Below, piece by piece: positions 18,299 through 26,113 of a DNA stretch of 52,042 nt (positions are counted from its first letter, which is position 1; each line of letters opens with the position of its first letter). The stretch covers positions 1-52,042 of the forward strand of contig JAQWBI010000010.1 in assembly GCA_028706475.1 (NCBI GenBank), in the 5' to 3' direction. The notes beneath the pieces are model-generated. The model saw nothing but the letters and a program-made list of their open reading frames with translations. It did not search any database and was not told where the DNA came from. Source of the stretch: Candidatus Cloacimonadota bacterium (lineage in GTDB: Bacteria; Cloacimonadota; Cloacimonadia; Cloacimonadales; Cloacimonadaceae). Both the position numbers and the translations under genes were made by a program.

Positions 18299-18877
18299 AT
18301 GAACATCGGTATCACGGGCAATATCGGCAGTGGCAAGAGCAGCTTTTGTGCCTGTTTGGAAGCTTTGGGATACAAGGTATATTACGCAGATCTCATCGCT
18401 AACCGGATGTTGCCAGAATTGTCTCCTTTTCTCAGAAAGCGCTGGGGAGATGCTGTGTTTTCGGGTCAGAATCCCGACCGTTTACGCATCGCCGAGATTG
18501 TATTCAATCAACCACAAGAACTGGCGTATCTGAATAGCATTCTACACCCCTTGGTAGTAGCTGAAGTGGACAGATTACTCTCGGAACCTTCCGCAAAAGC
18601 CCGATTCTTTGAAATCCCGCTCCTCTTTGAAGCCAGTCTGGAAGATCGATTTGACTTCATCGTACTCGTCAGAAGTCCCTTGGAACTGGTCATCGAGCGC
18701 ATAAAGCAAAGAAATCCCGATAGTTGGGAGAATCAAATCAAGCGGTTGGAACAGCAAATGCCGGATTATCAGAAGGCAACTATGGTGGATATGGTTATTG
18801 AAAACGATGAAGATCTCGAGAAGCTGAAAAACGCTGCCGTCATGCTGATTGAACAGATCGAAGACCTCAATAAGTAA
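18299..18877 (+). CDS. coaE: Dephospho-CoA kinase
   Basis: A 192-residue P-loop kinase for the last step of CoA synthesis. The N-terminus MNIGITGNIGSGKSS holds Walker A at residues 7-14 (GNIGSGKS). YYADLIANRM supplies the base Asp. LHPLV and the later FEIPLLFEA and NPDSWENQIKRL (lid) complete the family pattern. The ATG at 18299 lies 4 bp after the cdaA stop and gives the normal N-terminus; an in-frame ATG at 18281 would add six residues and lies inside cdaA. It ends the exbB-to-coaE group. The coaBC gene for earlier steps is at 47542. Confidence 0.94.
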   Translation: MNIGITGNIGSGKSSFCACLEALGYKVYYADLIANRMLPELSPFLRKRWGDAVFSGQNPDRLRIAEIVFNQPQELAYLNSILHPLVVAEVDRLLSEPSAKARFFEIPLLFEASLEDRFDFIVLVRSPLELVIERIKQRNPDSWENQIKRLEQQMPDYQKATMVDMVIENDEDLEKLKNAAVMLIEQIEDLNK

Positions 18878-18933
18878 CTCCTATCCATTTTTCCATATAA
18901 ATTTATTGCTGCATTTATCTCGGATGATGCGAT

Positions 18934-19090
18934 GGAGTTCATTTGATCTCATGTATCTTATTGTATATCTATATGTTATATGGTCACATGGACTTCAATA
19001 ACTGGGGTGGATTCTATGCATTGCCCGAAGTCCAAGCCACCCCTTAGCTTATATTAACATAAGATAGATAGCATAGGTGTCTTGAACTCC
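18934..19090 (-). repeat. Structured repeat A, copy 3 (inverted)
   Basis: The reverse complement closely matches the copy at 3410, including the flanking TGCAC before the left end and CGCATCATCCGAG after the right end. Terminal GGAGTTCA/TGAACTCC and internal TGGACTTC/GAAGTCCA inverted repeats are all intact. Length is 157 bp. Confidence 0.88.
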
Positions 19091-19303
19091 GTGCATTATT
19101 TGGGTTTATAGGCTTCCAATCAGGTAAGCTATATATTTCTTTACAATTGCATTATGTACAAATTATCAAAGGGAACTCCATATCAGAGCACTTCCTCTGC
19201 AGTCATGTGGCATAAAAAACCTTATGCGATTCTCCTGAGAGACTCTTCTGCCAGGCTCAAGTAGTGTTCAACCAGAAATCAAGGTGTTATCAAGCAGTCA
19301 GTA

Positions 19304-19326
19304 CTCGATGATGACCCGATGATATC
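19304..19326 (+). repeat. Motif B, copy 2
   Basis: Core GATGATGACCCGATGATATC, preceded by CTC. Upstream AAGCAGT is shared with the copy at 36995, and AGTGTT, ATCAAG and GTTATCA are shared with the copy at 3734. Confidence 0.7.
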
Positions 19327-19443
19327 TGCTTCATGTATGGATGAAGCCAAGGGAAAACAATTGGTTCAGCTAACTTCAAAAGTATAATGAGTTCGAGGAC
19401 GTAGATATTGTCTTCAAATAATACATCTGCGTTGATCAAAATG

Positions 19444-19480
19444 CCCGGGGCATAACCGGGAATATTTGTTTACTTTTTTT
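19444..19480 (+). terminator. Possible terminator hairpin
   Basis: CCCGG (19444-19448) pairs with CCGGG (19456-19460) around GGCATAA. Its T-run (19474-19480) is 13 bp away. It is far from the coaE stop, so it may belong to the repeat-bearing segment rather than to a gene. Confidence 0.35.
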
Positions 19481-19502
19481 GTCCGTGAGACCGTCCGTGA
19501 GA
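19481..19502 (+). repeat. Tandem GTCCGTGAGA repeat beside tRNA-Thr
   Basis: GTCCGTGAGA occurs at 19481-19490 and 19493-19502, separated by CC. It lies 25 bp beyond the tRNA 3' end, a position where integrating elements leave attachment sequences. No integrase or duplicated tRNA end was seen. Confidence 0.45.
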
Positions 19503-19526
19503 TTTGTGGCAAATGGCTGTAAACCC

Positions 19527-19593
<67 letters not shown>

Positions 19594-19603
<10 letters not shown>

Positions 19604-20271
19604 ATATATATATTGAGGTTTATTTTGATATCGGGGATATCCACGAAGAATGTATCAATTCTTCTGAGTCCACCACTGTCTTCTTCTTTTATGATCCGAT
19701 CCATGCTATGATAGATGGAACTCAAAGCATGAATATTCACTTCGGAACTGGCATTCAGATTACGGGGATAGAAGAAGGGGATGTCTCCCAGCATGATTGC
19801 CTTTCTACCGTCTTCGAGTACTGAGTAATCCGGCAGGGGTAATCTGTATTCAAGATAGATTTCTAAGGTGTCTGGCAAGTTTTCCAAGCTTTCGGCTGCG
19901 ATTGCATAGCATGAGACATCACTGTCAGCAAGGATGAGATCATCCCTTTTCAACTCGGGCACGAAGTGCTTGGGATGCAGATTTGAGCATAGAAAGTACT
20001 GAGTATTCATTCCGTTTATATGGAGGTGTTCCAATAGTGCTTCTTTATTGAGGAAAAAGCTGTAGTAGTCCGTTTGGGGAAGATCTTGTTTGTTTACACT
20101 GTATTTCACATTGGCATAAAGGCGGCCTACATTTGCACCCAAGGTAAGGTTGAGATCGTAATCGAGCCCTTCCAGCAGGCTGAACCGGATGGGAGATCCA
20201 TATATCGGTTCTTCGGCAAACAGGGCAAAAAACATACAGAGCAGGATCAGGCAAAAGGCTATACGTTTCAT
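19594..20271 (-). CDS. Secreted protein of unknown function
   Basis: A 225-residue protein with a clear signal peptide (MKRIAFCLILLCMFFALFAEE, cleavage near residue 19). The mature part is rich in alternating hydrophobic and polar residues (LDYDLNLTLGANVGRLYANVKYSV), consistent with a beta-rich periplasmic or outer-membrane-associated protein. I do not recognise a family. AAAGGAGAG precedes the ATG. It follows the deacetylase on the same strand after 114 bp. Its last three codons and stop overlap the tRNA-Thr by 10 bp, so mRNA 3' end and tRNA 5' end formation must be linked or share a precursor. Confidence 0.78.
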
Positions 20272-20385
20272 CGACTCTCCTTTATGGATGTGAATTTAAT
20301 GATACTATGGATTTGAAGAGGTCATTTTCGTCAAGTGAAAAGTGGTCTAGATGGGATGATTACAAGGGAGTTGAGAATCTTTGGC

Positions 20386-21165
20386 TTAGTTCCGCAATGT
20401 TGCCTCTACCGCTTCATGAAGGGGCAATACTTTGAGGTTCTGTGCTTGCAGAAAGCTTAGAATGTTTCGAAATACCGGTGAAGAGCAGGAGTCCTGGTAG
20501 TCGTTGGTATCAGCGTCAAAGCGATGAAAACCGATGATGATGATTGATTCATTGTTCATGATGCCGCGCAGGATTCTATGTTTTACAGGTTCCTCCGTCC
20601 AACCGCTTTGAAAAGCCAAATATCCCAAAGCTTTACGGTCGATGGGGGAGTGCATGGCAAAGTCACTGCTGCCGCGGATGTTTTGATATAGATCCAGGAT
20701 GATGGGATAGACCTGTTCGGGACATTGTCCGCGAGGTAGCGCAAAAGACCTGGGTCTCAAGCCATGAAGGCGGAGATTTTGATAATCTTGATTCAGGTTC
20801 TGCTCTGCTTCATCCAAGTCCAATTGGTTCAATTGTTCATGATGCAAAGTATGTCCGCCGGTTTCCCAATGGTGATCCAGTTCCATTTCTCTGATCTGTT
20901 CCCAGTTCATCAGACCCTGATTACCAATTGAAGCGCTATTTACAAAATTGGTACCCCGATAACCAAATTCACGCATGAGTGGGAATGCTTTTTCATATAC
21001 GGATAAATGCTGGTCGTCGAAAGTGAGTACCACAATGGGAGTTTCGATGGATGAAGGAGATACTAATCTACATCCCGCTGGCAGCATCAGAAAGATCAAG
21101 GCCAAAAGACAGGGCCAGACCGATGCTATGGCGACCTTTCGTATCTGAGAAATAGCTGTATTCAT
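20386..21165 (-). CDS. Polysaccharide deacetylase family lipoprotein
   Basis: A 259-residue member of the NodB/polysaccharide deacetylase family (CE4), which removes N- or O-acetyl groups from polysaccharides. VVLTFDDQHLSVYE carries the TFDD motif and GGHTLHHEQL the H-x3-H metal motif, with an intact Asp-His-His triad. RPRSFALPRG is the third family motif. The N-terminal helix ends LPAGC, so it is likely a lipoprotein in the envelope. The ATG at 21165 is preferred to a TTG at 21177. The first 98 bp lie inside the upstream outer-membrane protein gene in another frame. Its substrate may be an exopolysaccharide or peptidoglycan. Confidence 0.85.
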   Translation of the reverse strand: MNTAISQIRKVAIASVWPCLLALIFLMLPAGCRLVSPSSIETPIVVLTFDDQHLSVYEKAFPLMREFGYRGTNFVNSASIGNQGLMNWEQIREMELDHHWETGGHTLHHEQLNQLDLDEAEQNLNQDYQNLRLHGLRPRSFALPRGQCPEQVYPIILDLYQNIRGSSDFAMHSPIDRKALGYLAFQSGWTEEPVKHRILRGIMNNESIIIIGFHRFDADTNDYQDSCSSPVFRNILSFLQAQNLKVLPLHEAVEATLRN

Positions 21166-22120
21166 AATAGAGACCAATTATTGATTGGGGTAGAACTTCG
21201 TAATTGCCTAGAAGCCGGTATTGCCACAGTTCTTCATTGTCCATTACATTCAGTTGGCAGATGGGAAGCACATCAATCTTGTCGGTGATTGAGTGTTCCA
21301 GACGGATTTGATAGCGGGAGTTTTCATAAGGTGCATATTCCCGCATTGTGTATGCTGCTCCCAGATGGAGAGAGCTTTCTTCCTTGATACTGTGCTTGGC
21401 TTCCGCTTGTAAATAGAGCTCATGATGAGCTTTGGTAGAATCCCATCCCGGTAGAATTGAGAGCGCGCAAGTGGAATTAATCTCCAGAGCAGTATTCTTT
21501 GCTTGAGCAGAAATGGCAGAGATAGACACGGGAGTACGCCAATGGTTGTCCATACTACGGATTTCCTCCGAAACCACGAGATTCATGCTTGGTTTACGGT
21601 AGTGGTAAGCAAACAATCCACTGGCTTGATTGTGAGTATTGCCGCCCAGATCGAGGCTGAGAATGGATGATGAGCCGCAATGATGGTGGATTCCAAGAGA
21701 ATTCATACGCATCATTTGAAAATTGTAGGTATCATATCCATATATCAAGGGAGGCAAATTATCCATCCCAAAAGCTGTACCGTATCCAAACTCTCTGCTG
21801 CCTGCTTTTACCGTCCAGCGAGGATTGATCTCCGCGCTGAAAATGATGTTCTTTAGTTTGATGTGGCTTTGGTCAAAAAAATGTTCGGTGTTGAGCTCCA
21901 TATCCAGGCACATCCGATCGTAGCGAAGTTCTTTGACGCCAATCTCAGCACGGTACAACTCGTCCCAGCTAAGTTCCTTACCATTCTGTGTCGCATCATA
22001 GTACATGTTATTTAGTGATTGCCATCTGGCATAAAAAGGAAGGGATACGACAGCCTGAAGGGAGCTAACGAGTATAAAAATGAACAGAAAAGCAAAGCAT
22101 GCTTTATTCATTGATACCAT
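21068..22120 (-). CDS. Putative outer-membrane beta-barrel protein
   Basis: A 350-residue protein with a signal peptide (about residues 1-23, ending SLQAVVS) and a mature part of alternating aromatic and hydrophobic strands with Gly/Tyr turns, such as FYARWQSLNNMYYDA, WTVKAGSREFGYGTAFG and YYEYSYFSDTKGRHSIGLALSFGL. This is the look of a transmembrane beta-barrel of 14-18 strands. It belongs to no family that I can name. The start is ATG 22120 or the nearer ATG 22111; both overlap the TetR stop. It continues seven residues past the last strand and overlaps the deacetylase by 98 bp. It may export or bind a polysaccharide with the deacetylase, which is inference from context. Confidence 0.72.
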   Translation of the reverse strand: MVSMNKACFAFLFIFILVSSLQAVVSLPFYARWQSLNNMYYDATQNGKELSWDELYRAEIGVKELRYDRMCLDMELNTEHFFDQSHIKLKNIIFSAEINPRWTVKAGSREFGYGTAFGMDNLPPLIYGYDTYNFQMMRMNSLGIHHHCGSSSILSLDLGGNTHNQASGLFAYHYRKPSMNLVVSEEIRSMDNHWRTPVSISAISAQAKNTALEINSTCALSILPGWDSTKAHHELYLQAEAKHSIKEESSLHLGAAYTMREYAPYENSRYQIRLEHSITDKIDVLPICQLNVMDNEELWQYRLLGNYEVLPQSIIGLYYEYSYFSDTKGRHSIGLALSFGLDLSDAASGM

Positions 22121-22700
22121 ATTTCAGGATGTCGCGTATGCTCTGCGCCACTTTCTCTATGTCCATTTTTTCCTTTTGCATCAACCACACACTCATTGAA
22201 AAGTCCATAGCCCCAACCAGAAGGATAGCAAAGGCTTTGGGGTCTATGGATCGGATACGTTTTTCGTTGATGGCCAGCTTTGTGATGGTCTCCACATAGT
22301 CCACATACCGCTTCAGGGGATTGTAATCTGGAAATGAGACATAGAAATCTTCATTTTGGCGTGCTTCCATCGTGAGAAACCTGGCGATAAAAGGCTTTGC
22401 TTCAACCAAGCGAATATGGAGAATGAAGAATTCATAGAGGCGGTCCATGGTGTCCGGAATGTCCTTTGTGGAATCAATAATAGATTGCAATACAGGGGCG
22501 ATGATCTCTTGCATGCACTCATTCAGCAGGGCTTCTTTGCAGGGGAAATAGACATAGATAGTGCCCTGTGCGATCTTCGCTGCTTTAGCGATATCGGAGA
22601 TAGTGGTTTGTTGCGAACCTTTCATTGCGAATACTTCGATCGCTTTCTCCAAGATTATCTCTTTCTTGTATTTTCTGTTCGCAGATCGTTTGAGATTCAT
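22104..22700 (-). CDS. TetR/AcrR-family transcriptional regulator
   Basis: A 198-residue regulator. The N-terminal helix-turn-helix is typical: EIILEKAIEVFAMKGSQQTTISDIAKAAKIAQGTIYVYFPCKEALL (residues about 14-60), with the YxYF recognition helix. The C-terminal ligand domain is divergent, as usual. GGAGGAAAG lies just before the ATG. It is the first gene of the minus-strand group containing the barrel protein, deacetylase and secreted protein, with overlapping stop and start, so it probably represses its own operon. The inducer cannot be predicted. Confidence 0.92.
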   Translation of the reverse strand: MNLKRSANRKYKKEIILEKAIEVFAMKGSQQTTISDIAKAAKIAQGTIYVYFPCKEALLNECMQEIIAPVLQSIIDSTKDIPDTMDRLYEFFILHIRLVEAKPFIARFLTMEARQNEDFYVSFPDYNPLKRYVDYVETITKLAINEKRIRSIDPKAFAILLVGAMDFSMSVWLMQKEKMDIEKVAQSIRDILKYGINE

Positions 22701-22753
22701 CTTTCCTCCAGAGGATTGAAGTTATTTCAAGTAGTCGGGAGAGTGCATTTCTG

Positions 22754-23524
22754 TCAATTCTTTTTGCGCGCCACCAGTATTATTCCGGTTCCTCTGGGAT
22801 TGTCCTGCAGCATATCAAGCAGCATAAAAAGCTGAGCTGGCAGGAAAATAACTGCATAATACAATGGCCATAATAAACAGAGCAGTTTATGCCGGGCATA
22901 AAGCGACAGGGGAGTCTTAATCATCAGATTCCAGGATATTGCGCCCCAAAAACCATAACTGAAGCGTGAAGAGACGATCTCAAAGCCGGTGTCTATCAGC
23001 TTTTGCTCCAGATCTGCTTTGCGGTATCCGGGGCGAACATGCTCTGCAGCAAAGGCTGCAGCTTCATCCATGTCGCTCGGAGTGGATATAATGAGGATAC
23101 CGTCGCTAAAAAGTGCACTATGCAGGTTTTGCAGAACCGAGATGTCGTCTTCTATGTGTTCCAGAATATCTATGGCTATAGCAAGATTGTAGTGTTTTGG
23201 GGGTACGAAGCACTGCAAATCTGCACAATCGAAGCTGAAATGATCGCTGGCAATGGCAGCATAACTTTCTATGTAGTCACTTTTGATATCGCAAGCAAAA
23301 ACCTCAGCTTTCGGATATGCTTTTAGTACGAAATCGCTATATTGGCAAAAGCCTGCACCAGCATCATAGAAAGAAAAGCCATCCCTGAAGTAACGTTTGA
23401 TCTCCCGCTTCACATATCGTTGACGTAAAAGCAATTGATCCAGGATATGATAAAAGAGCTTTCGCAAAACAGGGAATATGGACACGTAGGTGGCAAGCTT
23501 GTCCTTGATGGGGTCATATTGCAT
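22754..23524 (-). CDS. SAM-dependent methyltransferase, membrane-anchored
   Basis: A 256-residue class I methyltransferase of the Methyltransf_11 type. Motif I is FYDAGAGFCQYS (about residues 52-63), with ACDIKSDYIE for the SAM ribose acid and AIAIDILEHIED as motif II/post-I, then LFSDGILIISTP. The C-terminal 45 residues (LLCLLWPLYYAVIFLPAQLFMLLDML) are hydrophobic and look like a membrane anchor, which fits a lipid or polyprenyl-linked substrate, but this is inference. AGGAG precedes the ATG. It lies upstream of tetR on the same strand after a 53-bp gap, and divergent from the PHP gene over a region with an inverted repeat. Confidence 0.85.
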   Translation of the reverse strand: MQYDPIKDKLATYVSIFPVLRKLFYHILDQLLLRQRYVKREIKRYFRDGFSFYDAGAGFCQYSDFVLKAYPKAEVFACDIKSDYIESYAAIASDHFSFDCADLQCFVPPKHYNLAIAIDILEHIEDDISVLQNLHSALFSDGILIISTPSDMDEAAAFAAEHVRPGYRKADLEQKLIDTGFEIVSSRFSYGFWGAISWNLMIKTPLSLYARHKLLCLLWPLYYAVIFLPAQLFMLLDMLQDNPRGTGIILVARKKN

Positions 23525-23548
23525 TGCAGGCTCCTGTAAAGAATTTCA

Positions 23549-23581
23549 TTGACGATTTTGACGACTATGCATTTTCGTCAA
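23549..23581. promoter_or_regulatory. Inverted repeat in the divergent methyltransferase/PHP promoter region
   Basis: TTGACGA (23549-23555) and TCGTCAA (23575-23581) are perfect inverted copies, with another TTGACG between them. The right half belongs to CATTTTCGTCAA (23570-23581), which recurs at 20323-20334 ahead of the minus-strand secreted-protein gene. It may be an operator, or paired -35 elements pointing both ways. Confidence 0.45.
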
Positions 23582-23596
23582 TAGATAAAATGGCTT

Positions 23597-24454
23597 ATGA
23601 TAATAAAAGAAATAAATGACATCAGGCACATCAACCTGCACCTGCATACGCGTGCTTCTGATGGAGCATTCACGGTGGAACAGATCATCAGACACTCAAA
23701 AAGAATTGGTCTTGATCTGATTTCCATCACCGATCACGATACTGCAGACGCATATACCAGGCTTCCAGTCTCGGTAGCGCCCCTTCGCATTCTACCTGGC
23801 ATGGAGATCAGCTCCATGCATCAGGGACACGACGTTCACATCCTGGCATACGGATGCGATTTTGATAATCAGGGACTCAAAGAACTAAGCGCAATGTATC
23901 TTGAAGGGCGAAGGAGCAGAGCCATCAAGATGATATCATTGCTAGCAGAATTGGGTATGAACATCACAATCGAGGAAGTGACATCGATGGCAGGAGCCCG
24001 GGAGTTGATCGTGCGTCCGCACATCGCTCAGGTTTTGATCCAGAAAGGATACGTGCAAACCAAGAATGAGGCTTTCGATAAGTATATCGGAAATTTCAAA
24101 CCTGCATTTGTCCCAAAGCCAGAACTTAGCGTGTCCAATGTGATCAAGGTGATACATCAGGCAGGAGGTTTTGCCGTCATTGCGCATCCCGGGAAACTGG
24201 TGGATCAAGCCTATATATCCGAATTCATAGCCTTTGGAATCGACGGGCTGGAGGTCTGGCATCCGGATCATTATCAATTCCAAGTTGAGAACTATATCGA
24301 CATCGCGCAAAGGAATGGATTATTCATGACTGCTGGAAGTGACTTCCACGGTGAAGGAACTGAAATAGCCCTTTCAGACATGGTTCCGGCCTCGGAAATC
24401 ATTCTGGAAAGCGTACGCAAGCTATACAAGGAATACCAATGTCGAAGCAATTGA
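23597..24454 (+). CDS. PHP-domain phosphoesterase (RNase AM/YciV-like)
   Basis: A 285-residue PHP-domain metallo-phosphoesterase. The N-terminus NLHLHTRASDGAFT holds the first metal motif (HxH), then SITDHDTADAY, GMEISSMHQGHDVHILAYG, AHPGKL and the late AGSDFHGEG. All metal ligands expected for the family are visible. The length and motif spacing match the YciV/TrpH group, which hydrolyses 3',5'-nucleoside bisphosphates such as pAp and trims RNA 5' ends. The stop overlaps the following membrane-protein start by 16 bp, so it belongs to the chain running to the second amidohydrolase. Confidence 0.87.
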   Translation: MIIKEINDIRHINLHLHTRASDGAFTVEQIIRHSKRIGLDLISITDHDTADAYTRLPVSVAPLRILPGMEISSMHQGHDVHILAYGCDFDNQGLKELSAMYLEGRRSRAIKMISLLAELGMNITIEEVTSMAGARELIVRPHIAQVLIQKGYVQTKNEAFDKYIGNFKPAFVPKPELSVSNVIKVIHQAGGFAVIAHPGKLVDQAYISEFIAFGIDGLEVWHPDHYQFQVENYIDIAQRNGLFMTAGSDFHGEGTEIALSDMVPASEIILESVRKLYKEYQCRSN

Positions 24455-24978
24455 AGCTGGAATATGTAAGAGACAGGCTTCCCGTCTGCTATCGTTATAA
24501 ACCTGTTATTCGCTGGTTCATGATCCTTATGTCCTTCTCAATTATGGTATATAGCATATACTTCATGATACGCTTTGTCAATAACAGTACTCCTATCTTC
24601 TTTAAAATGTTACCATTAGCCATTACTTTTGTTGGATTGGATTCCGTACTTAAGAAGATTAGTTCTTTGGACAGCGTGACCTTCCACAAAGATCACTTAC
24701 GTTTGGGATTCATCGCCAGAAAGCCACTGGAAATACCCTATGACAACATCCTGGGGTTGGAGTTGCATAAGAAGATTACTTTCTATTTTGGTGTCAGATA
24801 CATGGATTTGCACGGTAAGCAGCAGAAATACACAACTCAGGCTTCATTTCCTCATACATTGGAGATTATCCTGAATATAGCGGATATGGCACCAAAAGCG
24901 GAGGTTCCTGATCAGATGAAGTCTATAGTGGAATACTTGAAAGCGAGTGTGAATGATGAGATTCGACAAGATAATTGA
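24439..24978 (+). CDS. Membrane protein with PH-like domain
   Basis: A 179-residue protein of unknown function. Two membrane helices (about residues 25-46 and 51-70) are followed by a soluble C-terminal part beginning SLDSVTFHKDHLRLGFIARKPLEIPYDNILGLELHKK. The pattern of strands that reads like x-h-x-h-(R/K)-P-h-x-h-P-Y-x-x-I resembles bacterial PH domains found after paired helices (YdbS/DUF304 type), but the match is weak. It overlaps the genes on both sides (16 bp and 26 bp), so it is translated with them. No role in metabolism can be inferred. Confidence 0.65.
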   Translation: MSKQLKLEYVRDRLPVCYRYKPVIRWFMILMSFSIMVYSIYFMIRFVNNSTPIFFKMLPLAITFVGLDSVLKKISSLDSVTFHKDHLRLGFIARKPLEIPYDNILGLELHKKITFYFGVRYMDLHGKQQKYTTQASFPHTLEIILNIADMAPKAEVPDQMKSIVEYLKASVNDEIRQDN

Positions 24979-26113
24979 CCGCAAAGGAAGTGGATGCTAC
25001 AAGTATGACGCGCTCAAAACAATGTATGGTCGAGATGATCTCATTGCTTTGTGGGTAGCAGATATGGATTTTACCGTAGCGGATGAGATCCAAAAAGCTC
25101 TTCAGGAGAGGTTGGAACATCCCATCTTTGGCTACAACTTCCCCAAAGAGATTTTTCATCAATCCATCCAAAACTGGATATTGAAGCACTTTCACTGGGA
25201 TCCCACAGATCAGCAAGCTATATCCGTACCAAGTTTAATGACGGCACTTGCGATTGCGATATTGGCATTAACCCGATCCCAGGATAAGATACTTATTCAA
25301 ACCCCTGTGTATCCTCCGTTTCACAGCACAGTGGTGGAACACTCAAGAACTCTGCTAACTAATCCTCTCAAAAAAGTAGATAATCATTATGAGGTGGATT
25401 GGGAGGATTTTGAAGCCAAATGCCACCAGGCTAGAATGTTCATTCTATGCAATCCCCACAATCCTGTCGGAAAAGTGTTTAGCCATCATGAATTGAAGAG
25501 GATGCACGACATCTGCACAAAACATGATGTGTTAATCTTCAGTGACGAGATACACGCTGACATTGTTTACTCAGGTTGCCAACACATTTCCATAGCTTCT
25601 TTGGGGGCAGAAAATGTGATTACTGGTATTTCGCCGGCAAAGAGCTTCAATCTGGCAGGTATGGCTACTGCTGTGATGTTTGCCCAGAAAGGAGACATTG
25701 CTAAGGCACTGACAGATATGAACAAATCATTACACACTTTTATGGGAAACAGCTTTGGCATCGCAGCCTTTACAGCTGCATACACAAAAGCAGAGTACTG
25801 GCTGGATGAATTGTTGCAGTACTTAACAGCAAATCGTGATCTGCTGAAGACCTACTTTACTAAAGAGCTACCACAAATCCCAATGGCGGATTGCGAAGGC
25901 ACATATTTGGCTTGGCTGGATTGTCGACAGTTGGGTTTAGACGATTACAAATTGCAGGATTTCTTTGTGAACAGAGCTCGCTTGGCGCTAAATCCGGGGA
26001 TCGCTTTTGGAGAGGAGGGGAGCGGCTATATGCGGCTCAACTTTGCCGTACCAAAGCAGATTCTCATCCAAGCACTTGATAGAATGAAAAAAGCTGTGAG
26101 TGAAATCTTATGA
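24953..26113 (+). CDS. MalY/PatB-type PLP aminotransferase or C-S lyase
   Basis: A 386-residue fold-type I PLP enzyme. The start DRKGSGCYKYDALKTMYG and ALWVADMDFTVADEIQKAL are characteristic of the MalY/PatB group, which includes cystathionine beta-lyases. FSDEIHADIVY gives the Asp and Tyr contacts; K230 in SPAKSFNLAGM is the PLP lysine. RLNFAVPK near the end carries the carboxylate-binding Arg. It starts at the first of two adjacent ATGs and overlaps both the membrane-protein gene and dapD (ATGA). It may cleave cystathionine for methionine synthesis or act as an aminotransferase in the DAP route. Only the fold group is certain. Confidence 0.87.
   Translation: MMRFDKIIDRKGSGCYKYDALKTMYGRDDLIALWVADMDFTVADEIQKALQERLEHPIFGYNFPKEIFHQSIQNWILKHFHWDPTDQQAISVPSLMTALAIAILALTRSQDKILIQTPVYPPFHSTVVEHSRTLLTNPLKKVDNHYEVDWEDFEAKCHQARMFILCNPHNPVGKVFSHHELKRMHDICTKHDVLIFSDEIHADIVYSGCQHISIASLGAENVITGISPAKSFNLAGMATAVMFAQKGDIAKALTDMNKSLHTFMGNSFGIAAFTAAYTKAEYWLDELLQYLTANRDLLKTYFTKELPQIPMADCEGTYLAWLDCRQLGLDDYKLQDFFVNRARLALNPGIAFGEEGSGYMRLNFAVPKQILIQALDRMKKAVSEIL

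Larger units (their letters stand above)
18878..19526. other. Gene-free region between coaE and tRNA-Thr
   Basis: About 650 bp without a credible gene. It contains an inverted copy of structured repeat A (18934-19090), a copy of motif B (19304-19326), a GC hairpin CCCGG/CCGGG (19444-19460) followed by a T-rich stretch, and a tandem 10-mer GTCCGTGAGA at 19481-19502 next to the tRNA 3' end. The layout parallels 3271-4143, with repeat A and motif B together. Confidence 0.75.
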
